Of a stretch of 6,089 nucleotides of DNA, positions 1 through 6,089 are shown piece by piece. This stretch comes from Acidobacteriota bacterium. Its GTDB lineage: Bacteria > Acidobacteriota > Terriglobia > Terriglobales > Acidobacteriaceae. Numbering within the stretch: position 1 is the stretch's first letter; each line of letters begins with the position of its first letter. The translations under genes and the position numbers were made by a program. The stretch spans positions 1 to 6,089 of the forward strand of contig JAJYBT010000186.1 of assembly GCA_021778875.1 (NCBI GenBank), read 5' to 3'. Below the pieces are notes generated by a model. It saw nothing but the letters and a program-made list of their open reading frames with translations, ran no database searches and had not been told where the DNA came from.

Positions 1-465
1 GAGCTGCTGGTAGAGAGGGAACTGTCCGGCGAGGAATCGATGGTCGAGCGTGGCGAGCGTGAATTCGAGGTTGTCGGGGTCAAACCGGCCGGCTTCTTTC
101 ACAGTGCGGGACGCGGGACTGGCGCGCAAGCCGACGTCCCACATGGCCTGGACCATGGCCCGGACGGCTTCCCTGGTCTGGGCTTCGGTCTTGTCGTCGG
201 CAAAGGCGAAGAGCACGTCGATGTCGGAATAGGGGAAGAGGTCCTTGCGTCCGTAACCGCCCAGGGCAAGGAGGGCGACATTCTGCGTGGTCTGCCCGGC
301 AAAGGCGCGCCGCCACATTTCAATCAGGATGCGGTCAACCACGGCCGAGCGCCGGCGGATGGCTGCCGTGCCGTCGCCCGTGCGCTCACAGGTCTGGCGG
401 ACAAGCGCCATCTCGCGAAGATACTGCTCCCGTAGATCGTCAACCGCAAAAGCGACTGGAGTCAT
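1..465 (-). CDS. glnD: [Protein-PII] uridylyltransferase / uridylyl-removing enzyme, N-terminal part (cut by window edge)
   Basis: GlnD adds UMP to PII when glutamine is low and removes it when glutamine is high, so it is the cytoplasmic glutamine sensor of nitrogen control. The reading frame is open from an ATG at 465 to the left edge: 155 codons of a protein that is usually about 850-900 aa. The nucleotidyltransferase core is clear: ALGGYGRKDLFPYSDIDVLF at residues 67-86, with the Gly-Gly pair at 69-70 and the metal-binding Asp pair D81/D83. It is followed by the typical family segment around residues 129-155 (DPDNLEFTLATLDHRFLAGQ and onward). HD and ACT domains would lie beyond the edge. 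ATG 465 is the first start after an in-frame TAG at 514-516, but no Shine-Dalgarno sequence lies in front of it. It lies 239 bases downstream of glnB on the same strand, which supports the assignment. Identification is firm; only the exact start is open. Confidence 0.95.
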   Translation of the reverse strand, partial: MTPVAFAVDDLREQYLREMALVRQTCERTGDGTAAIRRRSAVVDRILIEMWRRAFAGQTTQNVALLALGGYGRKDLFPYSDIDVLFAFADDKTEAQTREAVRAMVQAMWDVGLRASPASRTVKEAGRFDPDNLEFTLATLDHRFLAGQFPLYQQL

Positions 466-704
466 GAGAATTGTGTGGCTTGCCGAGGCGAAAAAGAATG
501 TTGTACCAGAATACTAAAGTTTTCCGGACTCAGAGAGCTGAATCTCCGCTGGTGCGAATTGAGCGCTGCTGCGCCGGGGCCGACTTGCGCCCCTTGGCGG
601 AGATAAAACCGCGGCCGGCCCAAGGCAGAGCCTGCGGGAACAAGCAAGGCCGGCGCGGCTGGCCGGCCTCACAATGCCGTGCAGGGAGATGGTTGCCGCT
701 CCTG
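466..704. other. glnB-glnD intergenic region
   Basis: These 239 bases separate the glnB stop from the glnD start. They contain two GGCCGGCC octamers (613-620 and 661-668) and a perfect 8-bp inverted repeat listed separately. The part near glnD (about 485-530) is more AT-rich and could hold a glnD promoter on the minus strand, but I see no convincing -35/-10 pair. A TTG-started 61-codon frame on the minus strand (462-647) overlaps the glnD start as ATGA. It has no ribosome binding site and no recognisable protein character, so I do not call it a gene. Confidence 0.6.
647..669 (-). repeat. GC-rich inverted repeat (hairpin) between glnB and glnD
   Basis: AGGCCGGC (647-654) and GCCGGCCT (662-669) are perfect inverted copies separated by 7 bases. 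In RNA read from either strand they would form an 8-bp, nearly all-GC stem. On the minus strand the stem is followed by TGCTTGTTCCC, which is not a real U-tract, so a classical intrinsic terminator is doubtful. A pause, attenuation or mRNA-stability element between glnB and glnD is an equally good guess. Confidence 0.45.
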
Positions 705-2530
<1,826 letters not shown>

Positions 2531-2584
2531 CGTTGATTTTGCTCCAATTAAATGGCCCCGCCCGCCTGCCTGCCGGGTGAAACG

Positions 2585-2607
2585 ATCTGGCCGTTGAGTC
2601 GCCAGAT
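2585..2607. repeat. Inverted repeat upstream of amtB (possible operator or leader hairpin)
   Basis: ATCTGGC (2585-2591) and GCCAGAT (2601-2607) are perfect inverted copies with a 9-base spacer, centred about 66 bases before the amtB start. This could be the two half-sites of a dimeric regulator or a hairpin in the amtB leader. It does not match the NtrC or NtcA consensus sites I know, so no regulator is proposed. Confidence 0.4.
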
Positions 2608-2861
2608 GCTCGTGCGGGTCCGGGTTGCTCGAAGCGTCTGAAGGGCAATCTCCTCCAGGCGCCGGTTTGATGGACGTTAATGCGGTTTCATTTGACCAGG
2701 AAACATTCAAGGATATGGGGGCCCGTATAAAGTTCTCATAAAGATTTCTCGCTGTCCAAGGTAAAAATTTTCTGGGTTCTCAACAGCATGCTAAACATTT
2801 TGTCGCAGGATTTTCCGGAATCGATTGGTTGCTGTTGTGAGATGCGTCACGCTCTCGAATC

Positions 2862-2874
2862 GGGGAGAGAAGGG
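2862..2874 (+). promoter_or_regulatory. nuoB ribosome binding site
   Basis: The purine-rich run GGGGAGAGAAGGG ends one base before the first of two tandem ATGs (2876 and 2879). The GGGGAG part is about 8 bases from ATG 2876 and the AAGGG part is 4 bases from ATG 2879. This favours one of these ATGs over the TTG at 2825, but does not decide between the two. Confidence 0.65.
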
Positions 2875-2875
2875 T

Positions 2876-3463
2876 ATGATGGATAGCATGGCGGCCACTG
2901 AAGAGCGCGATCGGTATCTATTTGGGGCACTGGAGAGCAGCGCAAAGAACCGCGCCAAGCTCAAGGAAGTAACTTACGGCTATGAGCAGCCGGAGGGTGT
3001 TCTGCTCACATCGCTGGACTTTGCGGTGAACTGGGTTCGCAAGAGTTCGGTGTGGCCCGTGACCTTTGGGCTGGCGTGCTGCGCCATTGAAATGATGTCG
3101 ATGGGCGCTTCGCGGTACGATGTGGCGCGCTTTGGCGCCGAGGTCTTCCGGCCCTCTCCGCGACAGGCTGATTTGATGATCGTCGCCGGCCGCGTCTCCC
3201 AGAAAATGGCCCCGGTTGTGCGCCGCCTCTACGACCAGATGCCGGAGCCCAAATGGGTGATTTCAATGGGTGCCTGCGCCACGTCCGGCGGCGTCTTCAA
3301 TAACTATGCGCTGGTGCAGGGGGTGAATCAGGTGATTCCCGTGGACGTATATGTTCCGGGATGTCCACCCAGGCCCGAGCAACTCTTATACGCAATTACG
3401 CTTCTACAAGAGAAGATTCAGCGCGAACCGCGCAGCCTGCTCAAGACCTTGAATGTGGGATGA
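2876..3463 (+). CDS. nuoB: NADH-quinone oxidoreductase subunit B (complex I, N2 cluster subunit)
   Basis: NuoB carries the terminal [4Fe-4S] cluster N2 that hands electrons to quinone in complex I, at the cytoplasmic side of the inner membrane. The product is 195 aa, normal for the family. All four cluster cysteines are visible: Cys68-Cys69 in [10 protein letters not shown], Cys134 in MGACATSGG and Cys163 in VPGCPPRPE. The conserved block [22 protein letters not shown] starts at residue 85. The [10 protein letters not shown] and CPPRPE wording resembles the Thermus Nqo6 type more than the proteobacterial YYHYS/CPPTAE type. The start is ATG 2876 or 2879, both behind a strong ribosome binding site. 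The gene stands alone: divergent amtB on one side and an unrelated outer-membrane protein gene on the other, with no nuoA, nuoC or nuoD next to it. Nothing in the sequence suggests decay. Confidence 0.96.
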   Translation: MMDSMAATEERDRYLFGALESSAKNRAKLKEVTYGYEQPEGVLLTSLDFAVNWVRKSSVWPVTFGLACCAIEMMSMGASRYDVARFGAEVFRPSPRQADLMIVAGRVSQKMAPVVRRLYDQMPEPKWVISMGACATSGGVFNNYALVQGVNQVIPVDVYVPGCPPRPEQLLYAITLLQEKIQREPRSLLKTLNVG

Positions 3464-3525
3464 GTCTCTGCTTTCGAAGTTGTCATACTTGAGTCACTTA
3501 CGAAGGCAGTAATTTACCGTGCGCG

Positions 3526-3548
3526 CTGGTCTCCCCGGGGGGGACTAG
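3526..3548 (+). repeat. Imperfect hairpin with C4/G7 run downstream of nuoB
   Basis: CTGGTCTCC (3526-3534) can pair with GGGGACTAG (3540-3548), allowing two G-U pairs, around a CCGGG loop. It lies 63 bases after the nuoB stop and could end the nuoB transcript, but TTAGGCAACTC follows instead of a U-tract. It is therefore called only as a structure, not as a terminator. Confidence 0.35.
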
Positions 3549-3648
3549 TTAGGCAACTCATTGAAAAAATGTGCTCTGCCGCCGTTCCTTTGTGGTACGT
3601 TTAAAGCTGGTTAGTCGTTTTTTCGGACTGATTTTTGACGGAGCGCAG

Positions 3649-3679
3649 TTGTCAATCCGGAGGCGGTGTCCGTTACAAA
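3649..3679 (+). promoter_or_regulatory. Candidate sigma-70-type promoter for the OmpA-like gene
   Basis: TTGTCA (3649-3654, five of six matches to the -35 consensus) and TACAAA (3674-3679, four of six to the -10) are 19 bases apart, slightly longer than ideal. Transcription would begin near 3686, leaving a leader of about 42 bases. This is a weak, purely visual call. Confidence 0.25.
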
Positions 3680-3714
3680 AATCGCTTCCCATTAAGACGC
3701 ATAAGTTTGATTGC

Positions 3715-3720
3715 GGAGGA
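3715..3720 (+). promoter_or_regulatory. Strong ribosome binding site of the OmpA-like gene
   Basis: GGAGGA lies 7 bases before ATG 3728. Its near-perfect match and spacing fix that ATG as the start, in preference to the upstream in-frame TTG at 3635, and suggest high expression, as expected for an abundant envelope protein. Confidence 0.8.
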
Positions 3721-3727
3721 TAACAAA

Positions 3728-5467
3728 ATGTATTCGCAAGCTTGGAAATCTTTGTGCCGGGTTCTGACTTTGACTTGTGTTGCGGTCATGCCGGTCGCTA
3801 TGGCAGCCCAGGGTGCGGCCAAGCCGGCCTCGAAGGCCTCTTCGGAGTACTCGCCATCCAAATGGGACATCTTCGCCGGTTACAGCTACCTTGCGCCGAA
3901 GGGCACTGTGGAAGTCCCCGTGCCCAGCGGTCAGGTTCTGCCATTCTCTTACAAGTCAGTGAATGTAGGCGGACTTTTCAGCGGGGCGCGTTTCTTTAAC
4001 AGGTTTGTCGGCGTGCAGGCTGAGATGGGCCTTCACCAGTACGGCGTCGAGGGTGCGCCCGGCACCCTGACCGGGACGAAAGGGAACAACGACGGCTTTA
4101 CGACCCTTGCAGGCGGTCTGATTGGCCGTTACCCGGCCGGCGACCTGACCCCCTTCATCCATGGTCTGGTGGGCGCCGCACGGATCGACGGCCCCTACCA
4201 CAATCCTTTCCGCTGGGGGCCGGACCTGACGGCCGGCGGCGGCCTGGACGACGAGATGCCCTTCCTGGACCACCGGTTTGCGCTGCGCATCTTCCAGGCG
4301 GACTACGAGTACATGCACGCCAATTTCGGGCCCAACGCTTTCGGCGGCCGTGCGAACATCAATGCAGCGCGCCTGAGCACCGGCCTCGTGTATCACATCG
4401 GTACCATCGCGCCGCCTCCGGCTGTGACGATGGCCTGCTCCGCCAATCCGGCATCCGTTTATCCGGGCGAGCCGATTACCATCACTGGCACAGCCGGCAA
4501 CCTGAACCCGAAGCAGCATACGCTTTACAACTGGTCAGGAGACGGCGTGACCGGCACGGATTCAACCGCCACGGTCAATACGGCCTCTATGGCTCCCGGC
4601 ACCTACACGGTGAAGTGCGGCGTGAAGCAGGGCAAGCCCGGCAAGGAAGGCCTGAAGCCCTGGCAGACCGCCGAGGGTTCCACCACCTACACGGTCAAGC
4701 AGTTCGAGCCGCCGACGATCAGCTGCTCGGCCAGCCCTAGCACCATCAAGCCGGGTGAGTCCAGCACGATCACTGCGACCGGCGTGAGCCCGCAGAACCG
4801 TCCGCTGACCTACACCTACTCGGCTTCAAACGGCGCCATCAGCGGCACCGGCAATACGGCCACCTACTCTTCCACCGGCGCGCCTGCCGGCCCGGTCGAG
4901 ATCACCTGCAACGTCTCCGACGACAAGGGGCAGACGGCATCGTCGAACACCTCGACGACCATCGTTGCGCCGCCGCCGCCGCCGGCTCCCAAGACCCAGG
5001 CGCTCTGCTCGCTTTCCTTCGACAAGGACACGCGGCGTCCGACGCGCGTGGACAACGAAGCCAAGGCCTGCCTGGACGACGTGGCACTCAGCCTGCAGAA
5101 GGAGTCTGACGCCAAGGCAGTGCTGGTTGGCAACGCGAACGATAAAGAGAAGGCGAAGACCGCAAAGCAACAGGCATACGCGGCCAAGCACAAGCGCGCC
5201 AAGGTTCAGGACTTTGCTGCCGAGCGCGCCGTCAACGCCAAGGACTACCTGGTGACGGAGAAGGGCATTGATGCCTCACGCGTCAGCGTGGCCACCGGCA
5301 CGGACGGCAGCCAGAAGGTGGAAGACTACCTTGTGCCTGCAGGAGCGAACTTCTCCTCCGACGTGCAGGGAACCACGCCTGTGGATGAAACGATGGTGAA
5401 GCCGGTGGCGCGCAAGCCGCTGGCCCAGCGTCATCATGCCAGGTCAAAGGCCAAGGCCTCGAACTAG
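3728..5467 (+). CDS. Secreted outer-membrane protein: OmpA-like beta-barrel, two Ig-like domains, OmpA-C-like domain
   Basis: The product is 579 aa and was not recognised as a named gene. Domains in order: signal peptide (1 to about 26, ending VAMA-AQG); an OmpA-type 8-strand beta-barrel (about 45-225, beginning KWDIFAGYSYL and closing with ARLSTGLVYHIG); Ig/PKD-like domain 1 (about 229-325, Cys237/Cys297); Ig-like domain 2 (about 328-414, Cys333/Cys394); a proline linker (415-421); an OmpA-C-like domain (about 425-540, Cys427/Cys448, with ERAVNAKDYLVTEKGIDASR at 499-518); and a basic tail (559-579). The Ig domains are duplicates sharing CSA-x-P...PGE...TIT. OmpA-type proteins anchor the outer membrane to peptidoglycan. 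Here the usual GHTD position reads GNAND, so the anchoring Asp may be replaced or shifted. A strong ribosome binding site precedes the gene and an intrinsic terminator follows, so it is probably monocistronic. Domain identities rest on sequence style; function is inferred. Confidence 0.85.
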   Translation: MYSQAWKSLCRVLTLTCVAVMPVAMAAQGAAKPASKASSEYSPSKWDIFAGYSYLAPKGTVEVPVPSGQVLPFSYKSVNVGGLFSGARFFNRFVGVQAEMGLHQYGVEGAPGTLTGTKGNNDGFTTLAGGLIGRYPAGDLTPFIHGLVGAARIDGPYHNPFRWGPDLTAGGGLDDEMPFLDHRFALRIFQADYEYMHANFGPNAFGGRANINAARLSTGLVYHIGTIAPPPAVTMACSANPASVYPGEPITITGTAGNLNPKQHTLYNWSGDGVTGTDSTATVNTASMAPGTYTVKCGVKQGKPGKEGLKPWQTAEGSTTYTVKQFEPPTISCSASPSTIKPGESSTITATGVSPQNRPLTYTYSASNGAISGTGNTATYSSTGAPAGPVEITCNVSDDKGQTASSNTSTTIVAPPPPPAPKTQALCSLSFDKDTRRPTRVDNEAKACLDDVALSLQKESDAKAVLVGNANDKEKAKTAKQQAYAAKHKRAKVQDFAAERAVNAKDYLVTEKGIDASRVSVATGTDGSQKVEDYLVPAGANFSSDVQGTTPVDETMVKPVARKPLAQRHHARSKAKASN

Positions 5468-5490
5468 GCTGAATTGCGGATGAAGCGGAA

Positions 5491-5533
5491 CTGTCTGCCT
5501 GGCTCCACCCACCTGGGCCGGGCCGGGCGACAG
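5491..5533 (+). repeat. Hairpin just after the OmpA-like gene
   Basis: CTGTC-T-GCCTGGC (5491-5503) can pair with GCCGGGC-GACAG (5522-5533), giving 12 pairs with one bulged T and one G-U pair. The loop includes part of a GGGCC tandem (5515-5528). No T-run follows. It may stabilise the 3' end of the mRNA ahead of the true terminator. Confidence 0.35.
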
Positions 5534-5561
5534 GCCGAGTGGAATCCTTTGTGATACTTGC

Positions 5562-5597
5562 GAGGCTGATCGGAATCCCGGTCAGCCTCTTTAATTT
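5562..5597 (+). terminator. Rho-independent terminator of the OmpA-like gene
   Basis: GAGGCTGATCGG (5562-5573) pairs with CCGGTCAGCCTC (5578-5589) as a 12-bp stem with one G-U pair and a 4-base AATC loop, followed directly by TTTAATTT (5590-5597). Stem, tight loop and U-tract are all in place 94 bases after the stop codon. It separates this gene from the Asp-box gene downstream. Confidence 0.9.
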
Positions 5598-5651
5598 CAA
5601 GGTAGTCTTTTTACAGGTTCGTTTTTCTGAACAGCGGGAGCAGTCTGCACC

Positions 5652-6089
5652 ATGCGTTTTCGGCGGATAGATACTGAGGCGCTCACCTGGCCTGCATGGC
5701 TGGTGCGGGCTGTTTTGCTTTGCCTTTTTTCGTTTACCCTGCCGGCCTTGTGGGCCCAGCCACCCTGGGCCGCCGTCGGCCCGGAAGGGGGCGACGCACG
5801 TTCCTTTGCCGCTGTTCCGGGGCAGCCGAGCCACCTGTATCTGGGCACGACGAACAGCTGGATCTATGAGTCAGTGGATGGCGGCGCATCCTGGCATCGG
5901 CTGGCAAAGCTTGGCGCCTCTGACGACTTGGTGGTCGATCACATCGCCGTGGACCCAGCGAATCCCGCCGTGGTCTATGCAGCCGCGTGGATGGTGGATC
6001 ATCCCGATGGCGGCCTGTGGGTGAGCCGCGATGGCGGCAGGAACTGGAGTGAGTCCGCGGGCCTTCACGGCCAGTCCATTCGCGCCTTC
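5652..6089 (+). CDS. Secreted Asp-box (BNR-type) beta-propeller protein, N-terminal part (cut by window edge)
   Basis: The frame is open from ATG 5652 to the right edge, 146 codons. A positively charged N-terminus with a hydrophobic core (residues 17-35, ending ALWA-Q) is a likely signal peptide, so the protein is exported. The mature part starts PPWAAVGPEGGDARSF and shows two Asp-box motifs of the form S-x-D-x-G-x-x-W: S74-VDGGAS-W81 and S125-RDGGRN-W132. The stretch between them (IAVDPANPAVVYAAAW) is typical of blades in sortilin/Ycf48/BNR-like propellers. Two blades are visible and more should follow beyond the edge. Enzyme activity cannot be inferred: such propellers include sialidases, but many are binding or assembly proteins. 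A GGGAG lies 11 bases upstream of the start. The gene begins 55 bases after the preceding terminator, so it needs its own promoter in that short gap or relies on read-through. No clear promoter is visible there. Confidence 0.85.
   Translation, partial: MRFRRIDTEALTWPAWLVRAVLLCLFSFTLPALWAQPPWAAVGPEGGDARSFAAVPGQPSHLYLGTTNSWIYESVDGGASWHRLAKLGASDDLVVDHIAVDPANPAVVYAAAWMVDHPDGGLWVSRDGGRNWSESAGLHGQSIRAF

Larger units (their letters stand above)
2531..2875. promoter_or_regulatory. Divergent intergenic region between amtB and nuoB
   Basis: This 345-base stretch should hold the promoters of both amtB (leftward) and nuoB (rightward). The amtB-proximal half is GC-rich. The middle and nuoB-proximal part (about 2700-2830) is clearly more AT-rich, as expected for promoter DNA. 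Seen directly are a 7-bp inverted repeat at 2585-2607, the palindromes AGCATGCT (2785-2792) and TTCCGGAA (2813-2820), and a TATAAA on the plus strand (2726-2731) with no matching -35 element. I looked on the minus strand for a sigma-54 site (GG-N10-GC type) for amtB and found no good match. No gene is evident here. Confidence 0.6.
3464..3727. other. Intergenic region between nuoB and the OmpA-like gene
   Basis: These 264 bases hold no recognisable gene. They contain a C/G-run hairpin (3526-3548) including a run of seven G, an AT-rich stretch with several T runs (3600-3640), and a weak promoter candidate listed separately. The frame of the downstream gene stays open back to a TTG at 3635, but the added residues show no signal peptide or domain, so this part is read as untranslated leader. 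Confidence 0.55.

Noticed and set aside
462..647. 61-codon minus-strand frame ending with an ATGA overlap at the glnD start
   Set aside because: It starts with TTG inside the GC hairpin, has no ribosome binding site and no protein character. It is kept only as a possible coupling idea under the findings.
2531..2710. 60-codon N-terminal extension of amtB from a TTG at 2710
   Set aside because: The extra residues are hydrophilic and would place the signal peptide internally. ATG 2530 has a Shine-Dalgarno motif and begins a normal signal peptide.
2640..2760. Possible sigma-54 promoter for amtB on the minus strand
   Set aside because: The candidate GG/GC pairs have spacings of 8 or 12 instead of 10, and no TGGCAC-N5-TTGC-like site was found.
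3956..4519. 187-codon minus-strand frame opposite the beta-barrel region
   Set aside because: Antisense shadow of a well-supported gene; no motif and no supporting context.
4967..4990. CCG trinucleotide run as a possible unstable repeat
   Set aside because: It simply encodes the five-proline linker of the OmpA-like protein and is too short to suggest repeat-length variation.
5283..5834. 183-codon minus-strand frame spanning the 3' end of the OmpA-like gene, the terminator and the start of the Asp-box gene
   Set aside because: It crosses two genes and a strong terminator, and its product is low-complexity Pro/Arg/Ser-rich.

Overview
The window is a GC-rich bacterial chromosome segment with six protein-coding genes, two of them cut by the window edges. 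No RNA gene, mobile element or CRISPR array is visible. The gene families point to Acidobacteriota (Terriglobia/Acidobacteriaceae-like). The strongest pointers are the secreted Asp-box protein at the right edge and the OmpA-like protein carrying Ig-like domains, both of a style I associate with that phylum. This assignment is inference from protein style, not a database match.

Left part (1-2530, minus strand): a nitrogen-status module read right to left as amtB (ammonium channel), glnB (PII signal protein) and glnD (PII uridylyl-transferase/uridylyl-removing enzyme, first 155 codons only). In the known scheme GlnD modifies PII on Tyr51 of its T-loop according to glutamine level, and PII binds the cytoplasmic face and tail of Amt to gate ammonium entry. 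All the relevant residues are visible here: PII Tyr51, the Amt pore histidines and tail, and the GlnD nucleotidyltransferase GG...DxD motif. The channel, its regulator and the regulator's modifying enzyme are therefore consecutive and co-directional. Intergenic gaps of 80 and 239 bases contain GC-rich inverted repeats.

Middle (2531-3463): a divergent 345-base intergenic region, then a solitary nuoB (plus strand) encoding the N2 [4Fe-4S] cluster subunit of respiratory complex I. All four ligand cysteines are intact, but no nuoA or nuoC flanks it.

Right part (3464-6089, plus strand): after a 264-base leader region lies a 579-aa secreted outer-membrane protein. It has a signal peptide, an OmpA-like beta-barrel, two tandem Ig-like domains with a cysteine pair each, a proline linker, a divergent OmpA-C-like domain and a basic tail. 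A strong intrinsic terminator follows. The window ends inside a secreted Asp-box (BNR-type) beta-propeller protein, of which 146 codons are present.

Nothing here is clearly a new system. The points most worth a second look are the compact amtB-glnB-glnD order, the isolated nuoB, and the hybrid OmpA/Ig protein whose peptidoglycan-binding domain seems to lack the usual Asp.
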